This document shows, one piece after another, positions 11,901 to 25,600 of a stretch of DNA of 64,000 nt. The notes under the pieces are model-generated. The model worked only from the letters and a program-made list of their open reading frames with translations. It was not told the origin of the DNA and ran no database searches. The position numbers were made by a program, and so were the translations under genes. Each line of letters starts with the position of its first letter. Within the stretch, counting starts at the first letter, position 1. This DNA comes from Tigriopus japonicus (taxonomy: Eukaryota > Arthropoda > Copepoda > Harpacticoida > Harpacticidae): contig CM021321.1 in assembly GCA_010645155.1 (NCBI GenBank), positions 4,680,931 to 4,744,930 of the forward strand, given 5' to 3'.

Positions 11901-14606
11901 CCCCAAATACACAATTGCCCCTTTATGCCTGGTTTCTGTGGATCCAAATTTTGATGATTGTTCAATGATAGTCAAAAAAGCAAATCAGGTTTTATAGCTT
12001 GATGTGAATTCTGTTTGAGTCGTTTTGCATGAGTGTTGGGAAAATCCAAGGGGTTTTTCAGTTGTCTAGATGCAATTTAGACTTTTAGGACCGTTAGAAG
12101 ACATTCGCACCAAGTAATTTTGCTAACTACATTATCATCAGGATTCTGGTCGATATCTTTTGGACCTGTCAAATTTGGAGACTAGACGAGAATATTTGTT
12201 CATTTTGCAAGGTCAGATATCATAAAAATCTTTTTTTCCTAGAGATTCCACTAGACAGGTGAACGTGACAACTTTGAACTTGGTTCGAACCTTCGAACCA
12301 GAGCATCGCTTGATCGTGAGTGAAACAATTGCGCTACAACCATCTCCCCTATTGCATTAGATGAGAGATTTTTCTAATAATTCATAGCAGGCGCAATTTT
12401 GGTCCAACATCTTCATTTTCATCTTCATCGTTTTCATGTTTCATGTTTTATGAACCAGACTACAGTATTGCTCTCTAACAGACGCAAGAGAAGTCAGTAA
12501 GGTCAAAAGTCACGTGTCAATCGAAAAGCTTAATTTTTTAGGAGCGGACTTGGAAAGCTGCATTTACAGTTAGCATCTGCTCAAAGACCTTGGAAAAAAA
12601 GAAAAGAAATAGATCTTGGAACCAAGCATTCCAATCATGCCATGTCCTGTTTTAGAGTGCATGCTTCGTAGCCATTAATCTTGGCTGGCGGGTGGTCTCA
12701 AGGACACTTGGATTCTAAAGTCTAGGTCACTGCAGCTTCAGATGTTAGCACACTTAAGTCATGAAATGCCTGATATGAGATCTGCCTTTAAAAACACATG
12801 GAACTGGAATTATATTGCGGATGCAATATTGTGGTTGGGTGGGGTGGGCGTGGTAAAGCGTCTCTAAGGGGAGGAGGGGGGGGGGCGATGGAGCAAAGCA
12901 AATAGTGGCAGTAATCCAGTAAATTAAGGAGGTGGCGGGATATGAATGAATTTATTTGGTAACCATTCTCATTTTTGGGGTTCCTTTGAGGTTGAATAAG
13001 TCTGTGGAAACAAACTCGAAGAGATGGTGGTAAAAATTTGAAGAAGCGAAAGCACTCATCCGGTTAAACGGACGTAAATGTCACCTATTATTGCTTTTGA
13101 TTTCAGCCAATGTAAAAAGGGGCGAGGACGATCGTATATCGAAAGTCATAATTTTTCATGATTTGAGGAAATTTCAGAAGTATTTGACCAGTTTAAGTTT
13201 TTCCCTAAAATGCTCGAGAAATTAGAATGGAGTCCAAAAGGTAAACTAATAACTAGGCATGCAGGACAATCACATGTAACACGATATTTTGGATGATTTT
13301 TGTGCTTTCACAGTCGGGAGTGCATGCAAGGATGAATTAGAGGTGATTTATTTCATTTCAGATATGAAGAAACTCCCTAAAGATCAAAACTACACATTAT
13401 TTCAAACACGTCTTATGCCATGAACCTGTACAATTAGCAAACTAGACTTAATAGCTGTTATTCTTGTGACTTACCCACTTTGCTGCACAACACCAATTCT
13501 TGTGTTTGTGTCTTTTTGATTACAAGATGTTTTTTAAGCCTACCGAATTCTTGTGTTCAAAATGTAATTTTTAAGGGGTAATTACGCTTTGACAAATGTC
13601 AAATTATCATACGGTGTTGTTCACCGAAAGGTTAGGAAACTCTTTCCACAAGTGGCCAAATTTTATGCATGGGCTTCGAATCGAGGTTCTGTTGTAGCCC
13701 ATTTTCTAGTTGGGCGCGTCCAGACCCATTAGTTTGCACGAGGACACAATCTTTTGTCCAATCAAGGCTGAAACAAGTAGTGGGCATTATTCAGAAGATG
13801 TCAGTAAAAGAACCTAAAGCCTGAATGAAAGATTGAGCAACTTCAGAAGAACCATGTTAAAGTCATTTAAAGCCCCATTTTGAAATGCAATGTTGTTGAA
13901 GGTCATAGGTCCTTCGAAAAAAACTCTGAACATATGTCCTTGACTTAAAAGAAATAAGTTATTCCGATTGTTTATGTCGTACGTCAACTACTTGTAAGTT
14001 ACAATTCGAGCGACAAATGGAAGTTCTAAAGCCATCCAAGTCACTTTGTCTTGTGTTCTTCAATTTTTCACATCTTTGTAAATCACTAAATCGACGGCTT
14101 GGTATCATCTCAGTTGGTTATACTTGTAACAAGAAATTTCCCAGCTTTTGAGCAGAAAAATATTTGTGCTTGCTGTCTCTTTTCTTCCTCCTAATCTGTA
14201 ATTTTCAGGGAACATTGGAAGCAGGGTTTGAACCTATGCCTTTTGAAAAGCCCATTGTAAATAGTACTTTCTGACTTAATATATGAGCCTAATTATACGT
14301 TCAGCTTTCTCTACCCCTATCTAGCTTTCGGAGAGGTTTTGGCACAAAATTAGTGACAAATGCGTAAGGATTTATTAAAAACCAAAATCCCATGTGAGGA
14401 GTCTTTTCCTCTCCAAACAAAAATTACATTTCTTAACTAGAGCTTTAAAGAGCAATAACACAATTCCTTCCGAAATTTGCACATTTATAATCTGGTATGT
14501 ATTCATCGTCTTCACTATTGTAGCATCTAATCTGAGGCTCTACTGCCTCTTTCATCGCCATGTGTACTCACGAAAGCAAAATAAACTTTACAAACCTCGT
14601 AAATGC

Positions 14607-15003
14607 TAGTGATGTGTAGAATCTAGAATTGCCGAGCTTTCACAAGTTTCGAGTCTTGGACGCAATTTGGGCAAATGACACTTCTTGTCTTTCTGTTCAT
14701 CCATTTCCACTCGTCGAGTCATTAAATTTTTCTTCTAAATTAAAGTTTGACCGCACTTGAAGCACTAGAGGTGTGAGACATGAAAGTAATGTCCAGTCCC
14801 CAGTTTCCGTTTGGAAGGTGTTATTACTCGGTCAAGAGTGAGCTATTTTCCTTTTGAAAATTTGCCTGTTATCTCATAGAGAACCGCATAAGTCATAGAT
14901 TTTAAATTGGCATCGTGAAGCTCAAGCTATACCCGAACTTCCATAACTTTGTTTCGAAGCTCGAAGATTCGTACACCTGAACCCAAGCTTGAACCCATCA
15001 CTA
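14607..15003. repeat. Possible small hAT-like remnant
   Basis: The left end begins TAGTGATG and the right end finishes CATCACTA, an 8-bp perfect terminal inverted repeat identical to that of the well-bounded hAT copies elsewhere in the window. The flanking 8-mers do not match each other, and the inner sequence is unlike the other copies. It may be a decayed element or a coincidence. Confidence 0.25.
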
Positions 15004-15134
15004 ACAATTCATGCGACATCAAGATCGCAACCGCAAAAAACATTGGATATTTGTTCGTGTTCAAGAGTGCCTGAATTCAAATACATTGATGTGAAACCCT
15101 CCACCATCAGCCTTCGTTCATTTCATCCGACAGA

Positions 15135-17169
15135 ATGACTTCGAGCTCGGATTCCGAGTCGTTCCGACGTCAATTAGCCATCTCCGAATTACCTCACGGA
15201 ATCACTCAAGAGGCTCTAAGAATGAGCTTTCAAATATTTGGCCCCATCTCCCAGGTCCATCTATCCAAGCATCCCGGGATCGGTTTTGTCACCTTCGAAG
15301 ATGAAATTGCAGCCTTGGAAGCCATGAAACGCGTCCCAGAGGTGCAAGGAAAACCTGTCAAGGTGATTATTTGACTACTGGAGTATCCTCGGTTAAAGGT
15401 GTAATGGTTATTTCTCTTGCTTTCAGATCAATTTCGCTCTGAGTACGCCTTCCTTGATGAAATGGTTTCCCGTGACCGGTCATAAGCGACAGGTTCATTT
15501 TCCTCGAGCTTTGTTGAGAACGGGCAGACACCATTGTCCGGCCATGAATCCGAACAATTCCTTCAAACAGTTTCTGAAGAATCCGCAAGCCCACACTTTA
15601 TCGAAAACGAGTAAATCTCACAACGCTCATGCTAGTCATTCGAGTAAACGTGATTCGAGATTAGTCACTCATGTGTCCACGATTTTGCACACCCCGAATG
15701 AATCAATTCCTGTGATATCGGAACCGTTGGATGGCCGACAAGAGAGTCAATTCCCGTTGGAAAGGTTTCCTCATATCTTTAGTAATGTGCTCCGACGTTT
15801 GGACTCGGTCTCGTTGATGCGGAGCCGATTGGTGTGTCACAAGTGGAATAAGTTTATTCGCGAATATGTCATTGAATCTCGAGGTACTCAGGCGAGTTTT
15901 TTAGAGCGATGGCAACGCCAAGATTGTCAAATTACGCCCGTGTTCCCTCGGGATTTTTCCGATCAAGCTTTGGTGGTTCAACAGATTCTGGGCTATCGCA
16001 ATGTGACCTGTTTGAAATGTGATGAACTAGAGCTCATCATTGGGCTCGACAATGGCAATGTAGAAATCTACGACCGTTGTACTCTCAAAGTGAAGACCAT
16101 CCTGGTGGGGAAAGCATCGCTACCACCCACTCAAGTGGAGATGAATGCCAATATCCTTTCAGTGGTGTACGTGTCCGGTCTAGGGATGGTGAAGAATGTC
16201 GCATCTTGCCAGATTTTTGACCGGAAGACCAAGACCTTCCTCTCTTCCATTGTACAAAATAATGGGTCCGAGTTTATATTCCTGGGGATCGATAACAGAT
16301 TGTACTCGGGAACCTCACAAGGGATAGGTATCACTGATCTCATGGATTACATCGAGCACGGAGCCAAAAGAGATTGCACTGAACGATTAATTAGCTTTGA
16401 AGAAGGTATTCGCCTCGATGCCATGGACATTGATCATGGATATGGCCTGATCCTCACTGTAGAATCCAATGAACACGCTGTCAAACTCGAAGATCGGGTT
16501 AGAATCAGATTGCGAAATTTAAGTGACACTTCAGAGATTAATGCCAACGACTGTCTTAGCATCCCAGCATTGATTGACCTGGAAATTGACGAGGAACGAT
16601 TGCTCAAAGCCATTTGCCTTACCACGGAGTTGCGATATCCTCTGACTATATGTGTCTTTTCGAATACCAATGGCCACTTTGACCACTTCCAATCTAAAGG
16701 AGCGCCATTTGTCTTGATCCGTGTCTTTGACCTCTTGAAACAGCGGTGTTTGCGGACAATAGTTTTGGATCATATGTGGATCAAAGAACACGCGCTTTTA
16801 CCTTATGACGAGGATTCCGGAGTGGTGTGTGTTAAATTCAACCAAGACCATTTGGTGGTAGGTTTCCAAACTGCGGCAAGTCCCCAAGATGGTGCCTTGT
16901 TTGCCTGGAACATGGACCAGGTTCTTGATGAAGATGTTCCTTCCAAACAACTTAAGCTCGTTTCGTTCAAACCACCTCAGTATCATCGCTCCAGTTTGGA
17001 GGGTCATGCAGGTGGTGTTCGTTGGATTCATCTGGACAAGTTCCAATTGATTGCTGTGAATGCATGTGCTCATCAAATAACAACTAGTTGTGTTGAACGG
17101 GGAGACAAATCGGTAAAACATAATGTCCTTGTCCATGACTTTTGGGCTTCCAAACCATTTATTACGTGA
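15135..17169 (+). CDS. RRM plus F-box plus WD-like propeller protein
   Basis: Two exons, 15135-15362 and 15427-17169, give 656 residues; without removing the 64-nt intron the frame stops at once. Residues ~10-80 form an RRM RNA-binding domain with RNP2-like LAISELP and RNP1-like GIGFVTFE; the splice joins KPVK to INFALS, which is a natural end for an RRM. A basic, low-complexity linker follows. Residues ~184-222 (FPLERFPHIFSNVLRRLDSV to VCHKWNKFI) match an F-box, which binds Skp1 in SCF ubiquitin ligases. The rest (~235-656) has short beta-rich repeats such as LIIGLDNGNVEIYD, DGALFAWNMD and SSLEGHAGGVRWIHLD, consistent with a divergent WD40 propeller that would recruit substrate. I do not recognise a named orthologue. 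The SCF role is inferred from the F-box; RNA binding is inferred from the RRM. The donor GTGATT is weak. Confidence 0.75.
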
Positions 17170-20100
17170 ACTGAGACCCTGAGTGCAGGCATGTTCTCAT
17201 GCAAATATATGCTCAATGAAGTGAAAACTAGAGACTTTTTTACATTCACAAGAGACTTGAGAAGTAGCAGGTTTCGTGTTTGCGAAACCTTATAGTTCCT
17301 AGTGATTGCACTTGGCTCTCTCTTCCGGAATGACAACTTTTCATTGTTTTCCGTGTAGGTAACTTCGAAGCCCCCCACCTCACCCACCCGATTTCGATAT
17401 CCCTCTGTTAAGCTTATTACCGAGGCCTGGCTAATAGGGCTGGTTGCAACACCAGGTCTAAGAATCGCAGCCTTTTGCTGGCCTTCAAGACCATCACACG
17501 GCTCGCCTATTCGTACAAGTTCCTAAACTAATCCTTCTTCCCCACATAGCTAGAATAGCATAGCACGTTGGGCGCCGGTTGGTTTTAAGCAAGGGGGGCG
17601 ACAAACTCAGGTTTACCATTACATTTCGCCAGAGGGTGCATTGTTCTGAAATTGTCGCGTGAGTGAGTGCGAGACAGGCAACCAAGCACCAAAAAATCAG
17701 CTGAACGGCTGTTAAGAATTCTGCCGAAATACAAGCAGACAGCCGGCTGGCTGCCCAAGCAAGCCTTAAATCAATGTGCTCCCCTTGGTTTTAAGACAGA
17801 TGTTGTTAGCAATGCAAGCCACTAGATTCACACAACTTCTTTGTTAGTCCTCTACTTATACACTAAACATCAAATTCCTGTACGACTCATTTTCTTACAT
17901 TTTTTCTATCATATTTTGCTAATGATCAAATAATTTTGAACCCTGAAATATTCCAGGCCTGCTAAATCGATCTTACTTCTAACCTATATTTCAGTATTTT
18001 TGGGGCGGAAAAAAACAAGCCCTTTTGAGCACTTTATTATGAACCATAAATTTCCAAATGACTTTTTCATTGCTAAAGCATTGAAATGGCAATCTTTTTA
18101 TTTTCTGACCCTGACCTAACTTTTGAACTTTGATCGATACAAATTGGCAGCCCTCAATTGGACAAATAATCTGGAGTCTAACATTTGAAAATGGTTTTTA
18201 ACACTCGAGGATAAAAAATGCCGATTTTAGCATAGAGAGCATGTCATACACGTGTCAACGTAATACTACAAAAGGTCTTGTACCAAATGACGGGAAAAGT
18301 AGGAACAAAAAGTGTTTTATCGCGCAATAGACGATTAATGAGTTTATTGTCCATAAAAGAAATTTTTAGCAAATTGAAACTGAAAATAGTCGGGATTGGC
18401 TTGAATTGGGTTGATTGTTGACTCTTGGTGAATATAGGTATTGACGAACTTGTTGAACACACATTGTTACTTGGATAGTCAGCAATGGCTTTCGAACTGT
18501 AGAAAGCAAGGGCTCGATCATCGGCCAACTTCCTCATTTAAATATAAGATAGTCCACCACTTAAATCAATGGAACATGGACGAAAGGAAGGGTATAAGCT
18601 GTTTGAACCCATTTCTTGGCATCCCACGGCTTCCTTTGCATCATCAGGTCAACAAAACCGTGATGTCACATCACTTAAGAGCGTGGTCTGAAGTTTCTCT
18701 TTTTAAGTCCTTATAAACTTCGTTTTGTGGCCCACCAACAAACTGCCGATTGACTCTAAATTGATCTCAACAGTTGGAATGAGTTAAATCAGTAGTAAGC
18801 TTTATTTTCAAGACCATGGACAAGTTTTATTGCTCGAGTTTTGATTGTTTCTTGATGGCATTGAAGCACTCGTAGAACTGCTTTCTGATGAGAAAATAAG
18901 CCCTTTTTAACTCCACGGAATCACAAGAGCCACCCACAAAGGCAAAAAGCCATATTTGGGTATATTTTTCCAACATTTTGATGGAAAAATACTGAGTAAA
19001 GCAGATGTCCTCATTTTGTTTTCTAGACTAGTGATGTGACTTGGGCAAGTAATGAGTCATCACAAACACCCAAGAACAAGTTGTTGACAAGCGTTACTTG
19101 GGCAATACACCAACACACTTCCCAAGCTCAAGGAACATCGGAAGATGCAGTTGCCGGCAGTTGCTCTTTGAAGAGTTAAGATACTTGCAGTGTGACTTAG
19201 AAGAAAAAATGTCAAGTTGCATTTTCGATGATCTTTTGACCTTAATAATTTAGCAATAAATAGTGGAAGTGATACAAAAAAAATATTTCAATTTGGATAG
19301 CATTTGCAAAACCATGGTTTTTTTGTTTCGGTTCTAGGCCACACATGAATGCACTTTTGAGGCTAATCAAGACCGAGATTTAGAAGTCACACTTCCAGAA
19401 CAATCTCGTTTACTCAGAGTTGCCGGCATGAAAAAGTAAAATGCCAAATCTTTTTTTAGTATTCTCGAAATATTTTGTATTTCCCCATGTGAGAGAATTG
19501 AAGTGTGTAATTTTCTTAAAAATACATCCTTTCAAAGGTATGGGCCCTATTTAACTGAATCAGCCTGGTTTAGTGAAATTCGGATGGCAAGTTTATTCTT
19601 CGTTCATAGCAAATTTGGCAAACCTGTTAGCTGGGAAAAGTACTTGTACAAGCACCCAAGCTATGCCAAGCTTCAGCAAGCCCAAGCATTGTGCCAATAC
19701 AGCTTGCCCAATCTCTTGTTTGCCCCCCATCACTATTCTAGACCATCATGGTTGACTAAAAATTCAGTCTGACTACAACGTAACAGATTCAAAACATTTC
19801 TGTAGTCCAATACAGAAAGCCGGAGGTAACCAACAGTGTCCATGATTAAGCAAAACAAAAAGTGAACATTTACGTAAAACTATGTCTTTATTTCCTAAAC
19901 TTTTCAGGTTACCAAAAGATCGTTTCATAATTTAGAAATCTTTCGGAAAATTTGAATGTCGCATAACTAGTCTGGATTTGGCCACCCTAAGACAATTTCT
20001 ATGTCTTGTTGATTTCGAGAAAGCCTGAAGACATGAGATAAAAAATTTAAAAAAGATGTCAATTCTGAGTGGTACAGGAATTTGAAAAAAATCCTCCGAA

Positions 20101-22649
20101 CCCTCTGTGATCCAGGTGAATGATTTATCGTAATGACAGTCATTGCTAACAGCCTTCCGCTTCAAATCTCTTCAATGCCGATGTGCATAGAAGAGTGGTA
20201 TGTTGCAGAATATCCTTGGTAAGTGATATTCTTCGCATGAATGGAAAAAGTTATGTTTCTTTAACGCAGTAAAGAAACTGATATTTTTTGCCTTTCTAAA
20301 CTAAGGTACTAAGTGGTTAATCGCGAACCGAATTTTTTTACAAGCACCTGAAATGGCAAAGCTAAAACATATCAAAAATGTATCTTTAGCTACTTTTCCC
20401 AGAAGAAGTTGAAACTTTACATAAAAATATCGAATGAATAGACTTACTTAATAGTACATATACTAATCTGATGACAGATAAATTGATGGAATTTCCAAGT
20501 ATTTTTCGTGAAAAGATATTTACTGTAATTATTGGGTGATTACTTGAATCCATTTTAACCTTGGTACATATTTACTTATGAAGGATTGCCGAAATTTCTC
20601 TCTACTCATCGATATCTAGAATTTTCTGGACCCAAAGTGGGTTGTTTTCTCATAGATCTATTGTTTGATGATGCATTCATGGTCTTTTGGTCGAAGTCCA
20701 GAAAATTCAAGAGGTCCGTACTTAAATCTAGAGCTCTACTTAAATCCACCTTAGGTCATTGGTCTACTACAATCAATTTGGCAAACAATCGCGAAACCAA
20801 TGCCTTTAAGCTGGGGGCCGGATCTAGCCTGGCGATGTGACTTTTAGGAAAATTATTGAATGCCAACTAAACACAGCTGTACAGGTTCCCGGCTGGCTGA
20901 GAAGTGAGAACCCAACATTCGCCTTTAAGCCCTCGTTCGCCAGCCAAGCCACGACACATAGGTTAATTCAAGAACTTCTAGAAAGTGGACCGACAGGCTT
21001 CTGATAAATGCAGCTAAAATGATAAAATGAAAATGATGTCAAATCTTTTTGTAGGTGTAGTGCACATGGATACTCAAATGCCTTCCCCTCGATCCAGCCC
21101 ATGAACCACTGTACATCATCCACCCTCTATCAGGACGAAAGGCTTCAAAAATACACTTCAAGGCTAATTATTGCATATAATTATGAGGTTTCTGCCACAA
21201 AATATGTTTCATTGCACTGTCTCGAACTACACAGTATTTTGAAAGTGATCCTGGCTTGAGACATTCTTGTCTAGCCATAGGAAAAAAACAATATGTGCAT
21301 GCCTTTCACAGACATTCGCAAAGTACTTTAGGAGTGCCCTCGTGACTCATTCCCGACCGACTTGGCTTTAAATACCAAGTCCATCCATCCACTAGTACCT
21401 AGAATTCTAGTAGTACCCAACAACTACCAAAAACCCTAGCTTGTCGAACAGTCGAAGTGGTACCTCCTCAAGACGGACCTACGAAGGGGCGAGAACAATG
21501 CTGCCAAAGAGCAGCGTGGAGTAGACTCCTTCCTCACTTTGGCTTTAGCCACAGATCTGGCAATGAAGATGAAGAAGAAGATGATGATCATGATGAGCCT
21601 GGCAGGCAGCAGTCTCCCCACTCTTACTCTTTCTCTTCCCCTCAAAACGAGTCCCAAGTGTTCTTTCCTTTGCCAGCCAAGTATGACAATCACCCATGCA
21701 TAGTAGTAGATGAGAACAGCTTGCTCGACTGCCACAAATTTACACGAGTTGTTTAACCCTCATCCCCGGATTAGTGAAGGCATCATCACCGCTCACTTCC
21801 TCTCCTACCTCATTGAGCCCCAGTTGCCAATCCTCATTGGCCACGGTCATGCAAGTCAGAGCTGACCTGGACCATTCCGGCTGACCTTGAGCACCCCAGC
21901 GTGCCTTCGGACGACCCTCGTTCCCTGGAAAGGCCATCTGGGACTCTTTCCATTGTATTGAAAAGGGACCTCTCTCTCTCTCCCTGTGTGTGAGTGTGCG
22001 CCCAAGAGAACAGTCTGATAGGAAAGAGGACTCGCACAAGATCGAGAGGCTCGCGTGGAACGCATGCATGCTTGGAGTACATGTCAGAATCGAAGTTGAA
22101 CCAAGGAGAAAGTCCAACTCAGCTGAGCTGGCCTCCCGCACGACATTGGACTCAATGGAGATACTTGGATAGATGGATGCCTGTCTGCATGCATGGAGAG
22201 CGACATTTCTAATACTGCAACAACACCACCGTCATGAAAGACCTACAGGCTAGAACCCGCGTTCTTGAGGCCATGAAAAGGCACCCCTGGAAGAGGTGAT
22301 TGATTCACGAGCAGTTATTATTTATTTCTCGAAACTACCACAGGGCTCTCGTGTCGGGTTACATCGCTTTGGAGCCATGGACTACGCTAGTTAGACTTGC
22401 CGTGAATTGATGGTGACGATGTGAGTGTGCATGGCCTATTTGTTCAAGTGGAAATCAGAAGGCGCTCCCCTATCCATTTTTATCTCACTTTTCCGTTGCT
22501 CTCCCTAAATCTCACTCGCTTTGGATGATTGCTTTGGGCTTCGTTATCGCCATCGTCAAAGAATGTCGAGCCACATCCCGTGAACTTTAAAGCTCTCTAG
22601 TTCAATTAAAGCATGACTCAGTCTGGGATTTAACCAATTGAACGGGATC
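17170..22649. other. 5.5 kb intergenic region before the MICAL-like gene
   Basis: It contains one complete hAT-type element (19029-19735), a 13-bp inverted repeat with arms at 20619-20631 and 20696-20708, and a CT/GT simple tract near 21970-22000. The last kilobase presumably holds the promoter and leader of the downstream MICAL-like gene. No convincing exon was found. Confidence 0.5.
19029..19735. mobile_element. Non-autonomous hAT element, copy A
   Basis: The element starts TAGTGATGTGACTTGGGCAA and ends ...CCCCCCATCACTA, so its termini are inverted repeats of TAGTGATG with a further shared TTGGGCAAG inside. It is flanked on both sides by the identical 8-mer TTCTAGAC (19021-19028 and 19736-19743), an exact 8-bp target duplication, the hallmark of hAT elements. 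No transposase is encoded. A related copy in reverse orientation lies at 45181-45901; by eye about nine in ten bases agree over the terminal 170 bp. Confidence 0.9.
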
Positions 22650-25600
22650 ATGGCTTTCCTCGAAGGCACCAAGGCCTTGGAAAAGTGGTGCAAGGTGGTC
22701 ACGGCCGATTATGAGAATGTGAATATCGTGAACATGTCCACGTCCTGGAGAAATGGACTGGGCTTCTGTGCCATCATTCACCATTTTCGACCCGATCTCA
22801 TCGACTTTGAGAGCTTGGATGAGGATGATATCTTGGGCAATAACATTCTGGCTTTCAGTGTGGGCGAGCAACATCTCAGCATTCCCGCCTTGCTCGACCC
22901 GCAAGATATGGTGGAATGTGAGCTTCTGGATCGATTGTCCATCCTCACGTATCTATCTCAGTTCTATCAAGCATTCCACGGTGCCACGGCGCCCAATTCG
23001 GGCAAAGCCAAACGTACGGGTTCGTCCAGATCGTCAAGTGCCACAGCATCCCCTGTCAAAAGTTTGGTCGCTTCCAAGATGCCCATGGTGGGACGAAGGA
23101 ACGAACCGTGTAAAATGTGCGGCAAAGTGGTCTTCATCTTGGAAAGGCTCAATGTGGGCGGCAAGTTGCTCCATAGGACATGCTTCAAATGTGCCCGTTG
23201 CGGCACTCAACTGAATATCGTTAATTACTACGAGACAGAAAAAGGCGATTACTGTTGCGACGTGTGTCCGGATGAAGAGACCAATCAGGAGAAAGTGGTG
23301 GAGGCTAATAAGAGGATGGTGAGTGAGCATCTCGATTCCGGACTAGAAAATTCCAGTTCCGAGAGCGATGACGAGGACAACAATAATTCGAACGTGTACG
23401 ACGATCCCAAGAGACATCCGAGTGGTTCGAAGACGGAGAAGGACAAGGAGAGCTTGGACAATCAAGTTGGTTTGATCACCAAAAACCTTGACGAGAACCT
23501 CAATGTCACGCCCAAACCCATGGCGTCGAGTCTTCCAAACGAAACTGATACCTGCCAAGAAGAGAGTTCCAACCAAATTGGGGAAGGCAAGACTGAAGGT
23601 GGTTCAGATGAGGACTGCAGTAATAACGAGAAGCATTTGAAGAAAGAGGGTGAAGTCGATGATAATGGCGATAACGTTGTTCGAGTTAAAGAACCCACAG
23701 AGCTCGATAACGAGGTGGTACTTTCTAACAAGCCCATCCAAAGTAACGAGGAGACGTTAGATTCCGAAGGCCATGATTTCCTGACAAAGCCCGTTGAAGT
23801 GAACGATGACTCTTGTCGAGATTCTGACGACGTGATCAGGGCGACAAGTAATGCAAATGAATCTGAAAATGTGCCACTCCCACATCTCACCAATGAGGAA
23901 GATAACGTTCCCCTCGATGTTGACGAAACTGACAGAATGACAAAAATAGATGAAGAGGACAAACCCGGAGACGAAAAAGAGGACAAACCTAGTGAAGAAG
24001 ATTCAACCGAGGTTGCCACTGAGGAAATTCAAGATGATAAACCTCAACAAGATCCAGAGCCAGCCGTTCGAGTTGATGCACAACCTCCTGAGATCCGGGT
24101 GGAAACTGAAGAACAAGAGCAATCCGACAAACTAGATAATAATAAAGAGACGGAAGATAGCGAAAAGTTGTATCCCGGAGATATGAATCCATTTGGGGAC
24201 GAAGATGAGAGTGAGCCATCGCCGGCTCCACCAAAAGAGCCGGAAAAAGAATCCAAACCCGTGGACACCTCAACGAATCCATTCGGGAGCGACTTTGAGG
24301 ATTCTGGCGAGGAGGAAAAAGCCGACAATCTTGAAGTCAATGTGCCAAAACCAGAGGTCACGGCTGCTCAAGGACCACTTGCCAACACAGAACCTCCGCC
24401 CAAGCCTCCCCGTGTAAATGCAAGCCTCAATCCGTTTGGCAGCGATTTCGAGGATGATGAAGACGACGACGAAAAGCATGTCACGAATCGATCCTCTCGA
24501 TCAGGTTCGTTCAGGTCCCCGTCGCCAACGCCTTCGAGTGCCTCATCAATGCGAAGCAGGAAGAAACGAATGGCTCCCAAACCCCCTGGCGCATCCTCAA
24601 CCCCGATCGCTTCACCCAGAACATCGGTGGCCAGAGGTGGACCCGTTCCAAGTCCCCGAGGGCTCGTTCAGCGATCTGCCAGTCCCACGCTTTCGATGGC
24701 GTCAACCGTGTCCTTCTACAACAAAACAAGACCTGCCCCTCCTCCTCCTCGACCCCCTCCGCCCAAAGATCTGCCCAAGCAAAGAAAGGATCAGGACAAT
24801 CAGAAGCGTCGATCTCAAATGATTGAAACGGGTTCAATCAGCAGCGAATGCTCTTCTGTAACTCAGACATCGGGCGCTCCGAGCATCATTCTCACTCCGC
24901 TCTCCCCAGACAAGGCCATTGAAGGCCAGTGGAAGAAAAAGAAAGGTCCAGCCCCTCCCAGACCCATTCCACAAAAGCGTCAGGTGAAGAAAATCCCAAG
25001 GAAGGCTGTCAATACGGAATTGCATGATATCGAGATCAAACAGCAAGAGCTCGAGCGTCAAGGTGTCAAGTTGGAGAAGACCATTCGAGAGCTCTGTGAG
25101 CGAAACGATCGTGAACGGTGTGAACAGGGCCTGGACATCACTGATCGGGACAGTTTGGGACCGGAGGTGGAGGATCTGATAATCCAGCTTTTTGATCTGG
25201 TCAACGAGAAGAACGATCTGTTTCGCCGTCAGACGGAGCTGATCTACATGAAACGCGACCATCGGCTGGAAGAAGAGCATGCCGACATTGAGCATCAAAT
25301 CCGATTGCTCATGGTCGACGCCTCCAAATGTGAAGAGGACAAGGCCAGAGAAGACAAGCTCATTGCCCGGTTAATGGAGATTGTCAGTCAGAGGAACGAG
25401 ATCGTGGATTGCATGGAAATGGACCGACTCCGTGAATTGGAAGAGGACGAATCCATTGAAATCCACATGGGCGAATACGCTGCCATCAAACCCACGGTGG
25501 ACGACAACATCAAGAAAAAGATGAAAAAGAAAAAGGAGAAGAAGAGCAAGAAGAAGGACAAGAACTTTGATGCGGACAAAGACGTGGACACAAAGGAGTT

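Larger units (their letters stand above)
10504..15134. other. 4.6 kb head-to-head intergenic region between the AA15 and RRM/F-box genes
   Basis: The two flanking genes point away from each other, so both promoters should lie here. I found no credible gene. Open frames at 10547-10933 and 11097-11413 have no recognisable domain and are probably leader or chance. The region has an AT dinucleotide-rich patch near 11854-11900, a run of G near 12877-12890, and a possible hAT-like remnant at 14607-15003. Confidence 0.5.
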
